Shown in pieces: positions 41,983 through 51,098 of a DNA stretch of 64,000 bases. Numbering within the stretch: the first letter of the stretch is position 1; every line of letters begins with the position of its first letter. This DNA is from GCA-2711565 sp963664245 (GTDB taxonomy: Bacteria; Bacteroidota; Bacteroidia; Bacteroidales; GCA-2711565): positions 3,472,001-3,536,000 of the forward strand of contig OY760934.1 of assembly GCA_963664245.1 (NCBI GenBank), written 5' to 3'. Both the position numbers and the translations under genes were made by a program. Under the pieces are notes generated by a model. The model saw only the letters and a program-made list of their open reading frames with translations. It was not told the origin of the DNA and ran no database searches.

Positions 41983-43869
41983 TTAAGCCATTTCCTCAAC
42001 CGTTTCTTCTTCTTTCTTTTCTTTTTCCAGGGTTGGGTCTTCCTCAATCCGCAGGTTATCGATAATAAAATTCTGGCGGGTAGGGGTGTTCTTGCCCATA
42101 TAAAATTCCAGTAACTCGCTGATGGAAGATTCGCGGCTGAGCAATACCGGGTCAAGGCGTATATCGCGGCCAATAAAATGTTTGAACTCATCCGGCGAAA
42201 TTTCTCCCAGCCCTTTGAAACGGGTAATCTCAAGATTACTTCCAACTTTTACAATCGCCCGAACCCGTTCTTCTTCGGTGTAGCAATAAAACGTTTCTTT
42301 TTTATTCCGAACCCTGAACAAGGGGGTTTGCAGGATGTACAAATGCCCGCTTTTGATCAGTTCGGGGTAAAATTGCAGGAAGAAAGTAAGCAATAACAAG
42401 CGGATGTGCATACCGTCTACGTCGGCATCGGTGGCAATTACCACGTTGTTGTAACGCAGGTTGTCCATGCCTTCTTCAATGTTCAGTGCCGACTGTAAGA
42501 GGTTGAACTCGTCGTTTTGGTACACGATTTTCTTGCTCAGTCCGTAGCAGTTCAGCGGTTTCCCTTTCAGGCTAAATACGGCCTGGGTGTTCACGTTGCG
42601 CGATTTTGTGATTGATCCGCTGGCCGAATCACCCTCGGTAATAAACAGGGTGGTGTCCAAACGTCTTTCGTCGTTGGTGTTGTAGTGAACCCGGCAATCG
42701 CGTAGTTTTTTATTGTGCAGACTGGCTTTTTTAACACTTTCTTTAGCCAGCTTTTTAATACCTGCAATTTCCTTGCGTTCTTTTTGGTTTTGAAGAATCT
42801 TTTGCAGCATAGCCTCCGCCGTTTCCGGGTTCATGTGGAGGTAATTATCCAGGTGCTGTTTGATGATTTTCTCAACGTAAGTTTTGATGGTTTGTCCGCC
42901 CGGTTCAATGTGTTGCGAACCCAATTTTGTTTTGGTTTGCGATTCGAACACCGGTTCCTGAACCTTGATGCTGATTGCCGCTAAAATAGAGGTTCGTACA
43001 TCCGAAGTGTCAAAATCTTTATTGTAAAACTCGCGGATAGTTTTTACGATGGCTTCACGGAAAGCCGCTTGGTGTGTGCCGCCCTGGGTGGTGTGCTGCC
43101 CGTTGACGAACGAATAATATTCTTCGCCGTATTGCTTGGAGCTGTGGGTAAATGCAAATTCCAGGTCGTCTTCTTTGATGTGGATAATGGGGTAAAGAAC
43201 CGGCCCGTTTCCGTTAATGTTCCGGTTCAAAAGATCCAAAATCCCGTTCTTGGCAAAAAATTTTGTTCCGTTAAAATAGATGCTCAATCCATTGTTCAGG
43301 AATACGTAGTTCCATAATAATTTTTCAACGTATTCGGGGATGAAATGAAAATTCCCGAATATTTCGGCATCGGGCGTAAAAGTTACCAGTGTTCCGTTCA
43401 GTTCTTCGCTTTTGTCAATATTTTCTTCAATTATAATTTCCCCTCTTTTGAATTGAACGAGCTTGCTTTCCCCGTCGCGGAAAGATTGTATAATAAAATT
43501 TGCCGACATGGCGTTCACGGCTTTTGCCCCCACACCATTCAGTCCAACGGCCTTTTTAAATACTTTAGAATCGTATTTTGCCCCGGTATTAATTTTTGAA
43601 ACGCAGTCGATTACTTTTCCCAATGGGATGCCGCGCCCGTAATCACGGATGCGTACTTCACGTTCTGTAATGTCAACTTCAATTGTTTTGCCATGCCCCA
43701 TTACATATTCGTCGATAGCGTTGTCGATAATCTCTTTAATCAAAACGTAAATGCCGTCATCCTGCGAGGCACCGTCGCCAAGTTTTCCAATATACATCCC
43801 CGGTCTGAGGCGGATGTGTTCTTTCCAGTCTAATGAGCGTATGCTGTCTTCTGTGTACTTTTCTGCCAT
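41983..43869 (-). CDS. parE: DNA topoisomerase IV subunit B
   Basis: This 628-residue protein from ATG 43869 is the ATPase subunit of a type IIA topoisomerase. The GHKL ATPase domain has KEIIDNAIDE, RDYGRGIPLG and VGLNGVGAKAVNA; the TOPRIM domain has FITEGDSASG and ATDADVDGMHIRLLLL. The start MAEKYTEDSIRSLDWKEHIRLR and the short length fit ParE better than GyrB. An earlier in-frame Met (43890) adds NSYFCL and lies upstream of a possible -7 box, TATTTTTG at 43881-43874. No parC is in the window. The acidic tail (EKEKKEEETVEEMA) is usual. Confidence 0.9.
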   Translation of the reverse strand: MAEKYTEDSIRSLDWKEHIRLRPGMYIGKLGDGASQDDGIYVLIKEIIDNAIDEYVMGHGKTIEVDITEREVRIRDYGRGIPLGKVIDCVSKINTGAKYDSKVFKKAVGLNGVGAKAVNAMSANFIIQSFRDGESKLVQFKRGEIIIEENIDKSEELNGTLVTFTPDAEIFGNFHFIPEYVEKLLWNYVFLNNGLSIYFNGTKFFAKNGILDLLNRNINGNGPVLYPIIHIKEDDLEFAFTHSSKQYGEEYYSFVNGQHTTQGGTHQAAFREAIVKTIREFYNKDFDTSDVRTSILAAISIKVQEPVFESQTKTKLGSQHIEPGGQTIKTYVEKIIKQHLDNYLHMNPETAEAMLQKILQNQKERKEIAGIKKLAKESVKKASLHNKKLRDCRVHYNTNDERRLDTTLFITEGDSASGSITKSRNVNTQAVFSLKGKPLNCYGLSKKIVYQNDEFNLLQSALNIEEGMDNLRYNNVVIATDADVDGMHIRLLLLTFFLQFYPELIKSGHLYILQTPLFRVRNKKETFYCYTEEERVRAIVKVGSNLEITRFKGLGEISPDEFKHFIGRDIRLDPVLLSRESSISELLEFYMGKNTPTRQNFIIDNLRIEEDPTLEKEKKEEETVEEMA

Positions 43870-44079
43870 GAGGCAAAAATAGGAATTCATTCGCGAACTT
43901 TTAAGCCTGAGAAATTAATTTTTTCAACTTAAAATGTTAGTATCTCTTAGCTTTTAGAGGATTATACCGGTTTTTGCAATAAAAATGAAATATTTTTTTG
44001 TTGACCGGCTATTTTAACGGAAAATACTTGCTGTTGCTTTTATATCCTGGAATGTGAAAGCAATTTCTTTGTAAAAATA

Positions 44080-44760
44080 TTAATCGAGCGTATATACTTT
44101 TATGGATCGGTAATAAATTTCGAATAATTTTTCGCCCAACACCTTTTGTGATTCTTCAAATTTTGAAATGTCAATGACATGCTTTGTTAGCTGGCTCCTT
44201 AGCATGGCGGTTTGTAGTTCTTTGCCATGAACCAAAACCTCTTTTGCATTTTTCAGTATGTGGCGGTATATTTTTCGTTTATGTTTAGCCTTATTTTTTT
44301 GCAAGATGCTTAAATAACTTAGGCTATGAACACTGATAATATAAGGCGTGTTTTTTAAAATGCGGTGTATCCATATTAATGAATTCAGTTTTGAAAGTCC
44401 GTGAACATGTATGAGGTCAGGATCTCTGTAATATTCTTTTATTTTATTTAATCCGATTTGATGCGCTTTTTTATACCGGTGTTTTTTTAAATGATTAGCC
44501 AAAAGGCGGAATCTGGTATTAACTTTTTTAATGTATACGTTCACGGTAAAAATGCCATCTCCTTTTGAAATGTCCAGGCGATATTTTACATGTTGCTCTT
44601 CGTTTTCGGGGTAAACGTGCAGCACAGAGATGTTTGTATATTCGGCGGCGGCTAAGCTATATTTACGGATATATGAACCTTCATCCGGGTTGATTTGGTT
44701 GGGGTACCACCGGGGTAAAAACAATACGTGCATACGATCGTGATCGCGAATATATTTCAT
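44080..44760 (-). CDS. Shortened GT4-family glycosyltransferase
   Basis: This 226-residue protein starts like the N-terminal domain of GT4 glycosyltransferases: MHVLFLPRWYPNQINPDEGSYIRK, then DLIHVHGLSKLNSLIW and PYIISVHS. Full members have about 380 residues with a second Rossmann domain that binds the nucleotide sugar (E-x7-E motif). Here the sequence jumps from VLVHGKELQTAMLRSQ to KFEESQKVLGEKLFEIYYRSI, which looks like the usual C-terminal helix, so the middle 150 residues seem to be missing. It is unlikely to be an active transferase. The start may be at the internal Met of residue 10. Confidence 0.65.
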   Translation of the reverse strand: MKYIRDHDRMHVLFLPRWYPNQINPDEGSYIRKYSLAAAEYTNISVLHVYPENEEQHVKYRLDISKGDGIFTVNVYIKKVNTRFRLLANHLKKHRYKKAHQIGLNKIKEYYRDPDLIHVHGLSKLNSLIWIHRILKNTPYIISVHSLSYLSILQKNKAKHKRKIYRHILKNAKEVLVHGKELQTAMLRSQLTKHVIDISKFEESQKVLGEKLFEIYYRSIKVYTLD

Positions 44761-44800
44761 ACGAACCCTGAAAAAATATAGATAAAAATAGGATATTTTT

Positions 44801-45313
44801 TTATAAAAACGTTTCTATATAACGAAGAGCTTGTTGAAACCTTGCTTGTTCGTTGCCCGAAACAATTTTAAAATTTAGATTTCGCTGTTCCAGTTCCGAT
44901 TTGTACAGGCCAAACAAGTGTTCGCGCAAGTGTGGGTGTTCGCGCTGAGGATCTGCTTCCCAGGGAAGGTCGATGTCACAAAGGAGATAGAGGTCAAAAT
45001 CCTGCTTTTTTATTTCTTGTAAAATCCACGGGTGGCAGTTTTGGTATTTAATTTCGCTCCAGATTTTTGTAACAATGAGCTCGGTGTCTGCAAAAAAGAA
45101 CTGATGGGCCTGTTTTAATTTAAGTAGCTGTTCTTCTTTTTGTTTTTTTGCGATCTCTAAAATATCATTTTGGCTGTATGGACGATCCAGTTGGTTGATA
45201 TATTCACGGGCATATTCATCCACCCAGCTTGTGCCGAAATGTTTTGCCAGTTGTAGGGTGAGTGTAGATTTTCCGGTAGATTCCGGCCCGGTGATAGCTA
45301 TTTTTTTAATCAA
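44801..45313 (-). CDS. NadR-like ribosylnicotinamide kinase
   Basis: This 170-residue P-loop protein has ITGPESTGKSTL (about residues 7-18) and DEYAREYINQ, which match the kinase domain of NadR (AAA_28). It lacks the adenylyltransferase domain of full NadR. The family phosphorylates nicotinamide riboside to NMN. Its ATG overlaps the pnuC stop by 4 bases (ATGA), so uptake by PnuC and trapping by phosphorylation are coupled. A thiamine-type substrate is a less likely alternative suggested by the first gene of the operon. Confidence 0.85.
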   Translation of the reverse strand: MIKKIAITGPESTGKSTLTLQLAKHFGTSWVDEYAREYINQLDRPYSQNDILEIAKKQKEEQLLKLKQAHQFFFADTELIVTKIWSEIKYQNCHPWILQEIKKQDFDLYLLCDIDLPWEADPQREHPHLREHLFGLYKSELEQRNLNFKIVSGNEQARFQQALRYIETFL

Positions 45314-45921
45314 GACTGGAGCTTATATTTTTGTTTCCATTCGATATAACCTAAAATGGCCAATACTAAAAATACAGTAAATTGCAGGGATGTAAAAACC
45401 AATCCTTTATAAAAATATAATGGTATGGATATGATATCTCCAATGATCCAGTATATCCAGTTTTCAACTTTCTTTTTGGCCATAAGCCACATCCCGACAA
45501 TAAAAATGGCTGTAGTTAGCGAATCCCAAAATGGAACATTGCTATCAGTGTGATTTTTTAGAAAATAAGAAAGAGCCACAAAAAAGAAAACAAACATCCC
45601 GAGGTTAACTAGGTGTTCGGTTCGGCTACAGAAAGCTATTGGAGTTATTTTTTTATTAACATCCTTGCGGGTCCAGTAATACCAACCATATACACTCATA
45701 ATAAAATACACCACATTGATTCCCATATCGGCATAAAGCTTGGCAAAGAAGCAGAGATAAACGTAAATCAAAACGCTTATAATTCCAGTAGGGTATACCA
45801 GGATATTTACTTTTTTAGAGAACCAGACACTTAAAATTCCAAAGAACACACCAATGATTTCCAAGAAGGAGGTGTCCATGACATTTTGTTGCAATATCTC
45901 CCAGAAACTGTTAAAATCCAT
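45310..45921 (-). CDS. pnuC: PnuC-family vitamin transporter
   Basis: This 203-residue inner-membrane protein has about seven helices and PnuC motifs: EIIGVFFGILSVWFSKKVN near the start, VYFIMSVYGWYYW in the middle and the signature ENWIYWIIGDIISIPLYFYKG. PnuC proteins carry nicotinamide riboside (or thiamine or riboflavin in related groups) by facilitated diffusion. The kinase encoded next would keep the substrate in the cell. Substrate identity cannot be fixed from sequence. Start and previous stop overlap as TAATG. Confidence 0.92.
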   Translation of the reverse strand: MDFNSFWEILQQNVMDTSFLEIIGVFFGILSVWFSKKVNILVYPTGIISVLIYVYLCFFAKLYADMGINVVYFIMSVYGWYYWTRKDVNKKITPIAFCSRTEHLVNLGMFVFFFVALSYFLKNHTDSNVPFWDSLTTAIFIVGMWLMAKKKVENWIYWIIGDIISIPLYFYKGLVFTSLQFTVFLVLAILGYIEWKQKYKLQS

Positions 45922-46172
45922 TATTGTTTTATTTTCAGGTCGGCGTTAATAATTTTTAGTACAAAAACAGAATGTGGCAATTCAAACGATTTATGGATTT
46001 CTTTGGTAAGGGCATTCATAATTTCAAAATATTCGCCAAATACCTGTGTGCTCATGCCATTGGTTTGAACCGTCAGTGCTTCGTATTCATTCAGGCGTTT
46101 TATAAAATCTAAAATTGGCGGGATGTATTCTTCGTTTAAAGGGTAATAACTTATTTCAACAGAAGTGTTCAT
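45921..46172 (-). CDS. Thiamine-binding-like protein (MTH1187/YkoF family)
   Basis: This 83-residue protein matches the small COG0011/Thiamine_BP fold: VEISYYPLNEEYIPPILDFI, then LTVQTNGMSTQVFGEYFEIM and VFVLKIINAD. Some members bind thiamine or its pyrimidine part; many are uncharacterised. It is the first gene of an operon with pnuC and the NadR-like kinase. No thiamine-pyrophosphate riboswitch fits in the 70-base gap upstream. It could be a sensor or carrier for the imported vitamin. Confidence 0.8.
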   Translation of the reverse strand: MNTSVEISYYPLNEEYIPPILDFIKRLNEYEALTVQTNGMSTQVFGEYFEIMNALTKEIHKSFELPHSVFVLKIINADLKIKQ

Positions 46173-46192
46173 TATTTATAAATTTAAAGGAG

Positions 46193-46224
46193 CAAATTTA
46201 CAATAAAATTGATTCTTATCTTTG
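46193..46224. promoter_or_regulatory. Overlapping divergent promoters
   Basis: TAAATTTG on the minus strand (46200-46193) and TATCTTTG on the plus strand (46217-46224) are both -7-like. They face the vitamin operon and the lipoprotein gene, with leaders of about 15-25 bases. Confidence 0.4.
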
Positions 46225-46244
46225 CCGCATCAAATCCTTTTATT

Positions 46245-46826
46245 ATGAAGAAACTTTTTTTTATCCTTTTTGCTGTTTTGTTAACCTCCTGCTTAACCAT
46301 TGAGCGAAAAGAATATTCATTTGAAATTACCGGGGAAGAAAGCGGTATACTAACCGTTAAGTATATCAATATTATGTCGATGAAAAGTGATGGGGGGGAT
46401 GTGGAGACCGATTTTAACGAATTAATGGATAACTATGTAGACGGGGATTTGATCGAAAAACAATATCCTTTTGCCAAATTAATTTCGAAACGTTTGTATG
46501 AAGAAAACGGGCAGTTGTGTGGCGAACTGAAATTTGAATTCAGCGAACTTAATGCAGTTAAATTGTACCAGTATAATCAGATTGGCCCTTATATGTTAAG
46601 CCTGCATAATGGTTCGGGGATGGAGGAATTTACCGGCTCCAACGGAAGTTATGGAGGCGATATTATGCCCGTTGTTTTTTGGCCTGCTTATGAGCAAAAG
46701 CTTAAGCTGACAACCAACATAACACATCCTGATAAAGATTGTGTGAGCTTGCTGAATATGTACAAGAATATGCTTTCTGAAAAAGAATCTGTGGAAAACG
46801 AAAATCAATTATCAATTAAAAATTGA
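46245..46826 (+). CDS. Hypothetical lipoprotein
   Basis: This 193-residue protein from ATG 46245 has a lipoprotein signal peptide (MKKLFFILFAVLLTSC, lipobox LTSC). The mature part is mostly beta-like and acidic (for example EESGILTVKYINIMS and VETDFNELMDNYVDG) with no known domain. The N-terminal extension of the frame back to 46209 covers a likely promoter and is not used. The C-terminal 15 residues are low complexity. It is convergent with lolA, 7 bases away. Function unknown. Confidence 0.75.
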   Translation: MKKLFFILFAVLLTSCLTIERKEYSFEITGEESGILTVKYINIMSMKSDGGDVETDFNELMDNYVDGDLIEKQYPFAKLISKRLYEENGQLCGELKFEFSELNAVKLYQYNQIGPYMLSLHNGSGMEEFTGSNGSYGGDIMPVVFWPAYEQKLKLTTNITHPDKDCVSLLNMYKNMLSEKESVENENQLSIKN

Positions 46827-46833
46827 AGATCAT

Positions 46834-47475
46834 TTATCTCATATCTACCACTTCAAAATTCGGGTAACTTTTTTCCCTGAAAGTAAATAAAGTGTCCGGT
46901 AAATTCTGGTTTAATTTGTAAGTTTTGATGCTGTACGAGTAAGTACTTCCGTTTTTATCGAAAATAGAAAAGCTTAAAATTTGTTTCTCAAGTTGATCGA
47001 TGATAACGTGGATTTTGGTAAAGTTCCGTCCTTTCAAAGGGGTTAGTTCAATTAAGTCAACGGTTTTTCCCTGGTAACGGTCTTCTTTAATATATTTTGA
47101 TTTATAATTCTCGTTATAGCTGTTCAGTAAATTGCTTGGGGTTATGGCATCTGCATCGCCTTCTTCCACCTCGTTAATCATTACTTCTTCATCTTCGAGC
47201 AGCAGGGTCCATAGGGTTTCTCCGTCTGAGATTACTATTTGTCCGGCAATTTCAAGGCGGTAACTGTTGCCCATGATTTTAAGAATGCCGTTTTTGCTTT
47301 CGTCAATCCCGGCCTCGGGGTTTTGCATGCTGTAAATAAAATTAACTTCAATGTTTTTTTGAGCTTCTGTTTTGGCAATTACAGCGTCTAAAATGTTGGT
47401 GGCTTTTTGATCCCGTTGGGCGTGCATTGTAAGGCTCAAACACAATGCAAATAAACCTAAAATAGTCTTATTCAT
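46834..47475 (-). CDS. lolA: Outer-membrane lipoprotein carrier LolA-like protein
   Basis: This 213-residue protein has a signal peptide (NKTILGLFALCLSLTMHAQ) and the LolA-type half-barrel: NFIYSMQNPEAG, GILKIMGNSYRLEIAGQIVISDGETLW, VDLIELTPLKGRNFTKIHVIID and LPDTLFTFR near the end. LolA ferries lipoproteins through the periplasm. Its ATG directly abuts the ftsK stop (0 bases between them), the same order (ftsK-lolA) as in many Bacteroidota and Gammaproteobacteria. Confidence 0.9.
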   Translation of the reverse strand: MNKTILGLFALCLSLTMHAQRDQKATNILDAVIAKTEAQKNIEVNFIYSMQNPEAGIDESKNGILKIMGNSYRLEIAGQIVISDGETLWTLLLEDEEVMINEVEEGDADAITPSNLLNSYNENYKSKYIKEDRYQGKTVDLIELTPLKGRNFTKIHVIIDQLEKQILSFSIFDKNGSTYSYSIKTYKLNQNLPDTLFTFREKSYPNFEVVDMR

Positions 47476-49884
47476 TTAAAAATTTGTTTCTTCGTTTTCG
47501 TTTTGATCTAAATCTTTCAAAAATTGTTCCAAGGCAAATTCGTTGGCAACTTTTACTTCTCTTGCCTTGCTTCCTTCAAATGGACCAACAATGCCTGCGG
47601 CTTCCAGTTGGTCGATAATCCGCCCGGCACGATTGTACCCCAGTTTCAATTTTCGTTGAAGCAATGAAGTGGACCCTTGCTGGGTTTGCACAATAATTCG
47701 TGCAGCTTCTTCAAATAAATCATCCCGTTCGCTGGGATCAATGTCTGCTGAACCGTTTGAGTCTTGTTCGTCGGCATATTCCGGAAGTAAAAACGGGGTG
47801 GGGTAGGCTCTTTGCGAACCGATATATTCCGTAATTTTTTCCACTTCCGAAGTATCTAAAAATGCACATTGCAAACGTGTAATGTCGCTTCCGGTAGCCA
47901 ACAGCATGTCGCCACGGCCAATTAATTGGTCGGCTCCGCCGGTATCTAAAATGGTTCTGGAGTCGATCTTAGAAATTACCCTGAACGCAATCCTTGCCGG
48001 GAAATTGGCTTTGATGGTTCCTGTAATGATATTTACCGATGGCCGCTGTGTAGCAATAATCAGGTGAATGCCAATGGCACGGGCCAGCTGGGCCAGACGC
48101 GTTAACGGATTTTCAATTTCTTTACCGGCCGTCATAATTAAATCTGCAAATTCATCCACTACCAAAATCAGGTAGGGCAGGTAACGGTGCCCGTGATTTG
48201 GGTTTAATTTGCGGGCAATAAACTTGGCATTGTATTCTCTCAGGTTACGAACCTGGGCATCTTTAAGCAGCTCATAGCGGTTGTCCATTTCAATACAGAG
48301 CGAGTTCAGGGTTCGAACCACCAGCCTTGTATCGGTGATGATGGCTTCTTCGGTGTCCGGCAATTTGGCCAAAAAATGCCGTTCAATTTTTGAGAACAAC
48401 GTGAGTTCCACTTTTTTAGGATCAACCAAGATGAACTTTATTTGCGACGGATGTTTTTTATAAAGCAGCGAAGCAAGGATGACATTCAGTCCCACTGATT
48501 TTCCTTGCCCGGTAGCTCCGGCCATCAAAATGTGTGGCATCTTGGTTAAGTCAACCACGTAACTTTCGTTGGCAATGGTTTTTCCCAAAACACAGGGAAG
48601 TTCCATTTGCGTGTTCCTGTATCTTTCGGACGCAAGCATGGATCGCATGGAAACGATTTCCGGGTTTTGGTTCGGAACCTCGATCCCGATGGTACCTTTG
48701 CCCGGAATGGGGGCAATAATCCTGATTCCCATGGCGGCCAAGCTTAGGGCGATGTCGTCCTCCAGGTTTTTAATTTTTGAGATGCGAACCCCGGGAGCCG
48801 GAATAATTTCATAAAGTGTTACCGCCGGTCCAATGGTTGCTTTTATCTTGTCAATTTTAATGGAATAGTGGTTCAGGGTTTCTACGATGCGGCGTTTATT
48901 GGCTTCCAGCTCTTCTTTTTTTACACTGATTTCTTCGGAGTCGCCGTAATCGTCCAGTAAGCTTAAGGTAGGAAATTTGTACTCGGCCAGATCCAGTGTC
49001 GGGTCGTACTCGGTATCTATCCCCTGGTGTGCAATTTCACCGTTTGTATAAGTGCGTTTTTCTTCTTTGGGTTTTTCTATGGTAAGTTCTATCCCGTTAT
49101 CTTCTTCCGTTTCTGTTTTTTCAACTTCAACGGCTTCTTCTTTTTCCTGTTCTTCTTTGGTTTGAACCTCAAAATCATCATCTTCGCTAACAGAGAACTC
49201 AACCGTGTTGTATTTGTCGCCTTTTGATTTGTTTGTTTTGGGATCATACTCCGGTTTTTCCTTTTTTTCTCTCTTCGGTAGTTTTATAGGGCTCAATTTA
49301 AAATTGTAAAAAATAACAAGGTAGCAAATGAATATAAAAATAAGGGTGATGATTACGCCCGGTAGACCGATGAATTGCAGCAACAGCAGATTCATCTGGT
49401 AACCGAATACACCTCCCAATACACCATACAGGCTGTCTTTAAAAATTAATCCCATAGTTAAAGAAATCCAGAGGATCAGGATGATGCAGTTCCAGAAAGT
49501 ACGGCTCCCAGAAAGTACTTCCGTTTTGCTTAAAAGCTTGTAGCCCCACACAAAAAAGATGAGCAGAAACAAAAAAGATGAAATTCCAAATCCGTCGTGA
49601 ATCATGAGTTTACTGAGGTAGGCACCTAAAAACCCAGTCCAGTTTTCAATGCCCATACTTTTGCCAAATTGCGACCAGTTTACCGAATTCACTTTGTCGA
49701 GATCGTACGACCACGAAAACATGAACGAAATAAAAGCAAAAAGCAAATAAATGGATAAAAGAATTAAAAAGAACCCCAGTAAGCGTTTCAGCCTTTCATC
49801 TTTAAGAAATGAAAAGAAAGGTTTCCGTTTCCGTTTTGAGTTACGGGGTGTGTTGCTTTTTAATTGATTAGATCGACGTGGCAT
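47476..49884 (-). CDS. ftsK: DNA translocase FtsK
   Basis: This 802-residue protein pumps chromosome ends through the septum and activates XerCD. The N-terminal part has four membrane helices (about residues 30-190), followed by an acidic E/K/V-rich linker (about 200-270), the RecA-like motor with Walker A GATGQGKS (456-463), Walker B LVVDEFADL, and a C-terminal gamma winged-helix (LLQRKLKLGYNRAGRIIDQLEAAGIVG). It is shorter in the linker than E. coli FtsK, as usual outside Gammaproteobacteria. The basic start (RRSNQLKSNTPRNSKRKRK) is cytoplasmic. Confidence 0.96.
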   Translation of the reverse strand: MPRRSNQLKSNTPRNSKRKRKPFFSFLKDERLKRLLGFFLILLSIYLLFAFISFMFSWSYDLDKVNSVNWSQFGKSMGIENWTGFLGAYLSKLMIHDGFGISSFLFLLIFFVWGYKLLSKTEVLSGSRTFWNCIILILWISLTMGLIFKDSLYGVLGGVFGYQMNLLLLQFIGLPGVIITLIFIFICYLVIFYNFKLSPIKLPKREKKEKPEYDPKTNKSKGDKYNTVEFSVSEDDDFEVQTKEEQEKEEAVEVEKTETEEDNGIELTIEKPKEEKRTYTNGEIAHQGIDTEYDPTLDLAEYKFPTLSLLDDYGDSEEISVKKEELEANKRRIVETLNHYSIKIDKIKATIGPAVTLYEIIPAPGVRISKIKNLEDDIALSLAAMGIRIIAPIPGKGTIGIEVPNQNPEIVSMRSMLASERYRNTQMELPCVLGKTIANESYVVDLTKMPHILMAGATGQGKSVGLNVILASLLYKKHPSQIKFILVDPKKVELTLFSKIERHFLAKLPDTEEAIITDTRLVVRTLNSLCIEMDNRYELLKDAQVRNLREYNAKFIARKLNPNHGHRYLPYLILVVDEFADLIMTAGKEIENPLTRLAQLARAIGIHLIIATQRPSVNIITGTIKANFPARIAFRVISKIDSRTILDTGGADQLIGRGDMLLATGSDITRLQCAFLDTSEVEKITEYIGSQRAYPTPFLLPEYADEQDSNGSADIDPSERDDLFEEAARIIVQTQQGSTSLLQRKLKLGYNRAGRIIDQLEAAGIVGPFEGSKAREVKVANEFALEQFLKDLDQNENEETNF

Positions 49885-49960
49885 TTATGTAAAGCTAATT
49901 TTCAGAATCACAAAGGTAATAAATCCAATGGATTATTTTACCAGCGAAATAATTTGGAAA

Positions 49961-50653
49961 TTATTGTTTTTTTAGGAGCTTTTCTGCTTCTTCAGGACTA
50001 ACTATTGTATGCGTTTTGGGGATTTTAAAAAGATTATCGTTTAATTTTTTGGGTGTAATCTCTTTTGCTTTGAGGCTCATAAATACTGTTCCCATCTGAA
50101 TTTCGTATTCCAGCAGCGTTCCGTTCACCATATAATAAATGGGGTCGGCCTGGTTGATCCATTCGTTATTTCCGAGTTCGGTCGTAAAAAAAGCAGTAAA
50201 TTCAATGTCCTGGTTCAGCTTGGGAATAAAAACGGTTACTTTTACTTTCTGACAGGTGTATCCCAGTATTTTTTTCCGTTCGTTTTCTAGTTTGAAATCT
50301 TTTATTTTAAAGGTAGCTCTGTCTTTTAATAAGTGTTCTTTCTGTTTTTTTATGGCAAGTTTCGTTGAAAAAAAATCGACCAAAGCGTATGATGCTTCTT
50401 TTGAATGATCGTAAATCATTCCTTGGTTACCAAGCGGGCTTATCGTATAGCTGTAGGTTTGTTTTTTTTTAACCAACAAAGTTGATTGTTGGGGAAGAAC
50501 CTCAAGGATTTGAGCGTCGATTCCGTCTTCATAAGAAATTTCATAAACGATTTCACCCACAAAATCAGTGCTAGCAGCCTGAAGTGATTTTGTGGATAAA
50601 ACCGTTAAGAGGACAAGTATCAGTCCGAGAATATGTGTTTTTTTAGTTTTCAA
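49961..50653 (-). CDS. Secreted hypothetical protein (DUF4412-like)
   Basis: This protein of about 230 residues has a signal peptide starting at TTG 50653 (MKTKKTHILGLILVLLTVLS, cleavage near LQA). The frame extends to another TTG at 50698, but that would put 15 polar residues before the signal and overlap the cyclophilin gene by 56 bases. The mature part is a beta-rich domain with ILGYTCQKVKVTVFIP and a C-terminal segment resembling DUF4412/GLPGLI-type proteins of Bacteroidota. The 11-base overlap with the cyclophilin stop suggests translational coupling. Function unknown. Confidence 0.65.
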   Translation of the reverse strand: MKTKKTHILGLILVLLTVLSTKSLQAASTDFVGEIVYEISYEDGIDAQILEVLPQQSTLLVKKKQTYSYTISPLGNQGMIYDHSKEASYALVDFFSTKLAIKKQKEHLLKDRATFKIKDFKLENERKKILGYTCQKVKVTVFIPKLNQDIEFTAFFTTELGNNEWINQADPIYYMVNGTLLEYEIQMGTVFMSLKAKEITPKKLNDNLFKIPKTHTIVSPEEAEKLLKKQ

Positions 50654-51080
50654 TGATCTGGATTTCGTTGATTTTGTCGTTTGCCTTGATTTGGTCAATA
50701 ACTTCCAGTCCTTCGGTTACCTTTCCGAAAACCGTGTGGTTGCGATCCAGGTGCTGGGTGTTTTCGCGGTTGTGGCAAATAAAAAATTGGGAGCCTCCTG
50801 TGTTTCTCCCGGCGTGGGCCATGGATAAAACACCACGGTCGTGGTATTGGTTATCGCCGTCCAGTTCGCAATCAATGCTGTAACCGGGTCCACCAGTACC
50901 GTCGCCTTTTGGGCAACCTCCCTGGATAACAAAATCGGGGATCACACGGTGAAATGTTAATCCGTTATAGAACCCTTTCTCGGCCAGACTTATAAAGTTT
51001 TCAACTGTTTTAGGCGCATCTTTCTCAAAAAAATCAACATGCATGTCGCCTTTTCCTGTTTTAATAATTGCTTTTTTCAT
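50643..51080 (-). CDS. Cyclophilin-type peptidyl-prolyl isomerase
   Basis: This 145-residue cytoplasmic protein has the cyclophilin core: FHRVIPDFVIQGGCPKGDGT, the catalytic Arg in FHRVI, SMAHAGRNTGGSQFFIC and HTVFGKVTEGLEVID. It catalyses cis-trans isomerisation of Xaa-Pro bonds. There is no signal peptide. It lies between lepB and the secreted hypothetical gene, in the same direction, and probably belongs to a loose operon with them. Confidence 0.95.
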   Translation of the reverse strand: MKKAIIKTGKGDMHVDFFEKDAPKTVENFISLAEKGFYNGLTFHRVIPDFVIQGGCPKGDGTGGPGYSIDCELDGDNQYHDRGVLSMAHAGRNTGGSQFFICHNRENTQHLDRNHTVFGKVTEGLEVIDQIKANDKINEIQIIEN

Positions 51081-51098
51081 TTAATGCTTCTTTCGTAT

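Noticed and set aside
46173..46244. A thiamine-pyrophosphate riboswitch before the thiamine-binding-like gene
   Set aside because: The gap is too short and lacks the CUGAGA and conserved THI-box words; it only fits two divergent promoters.
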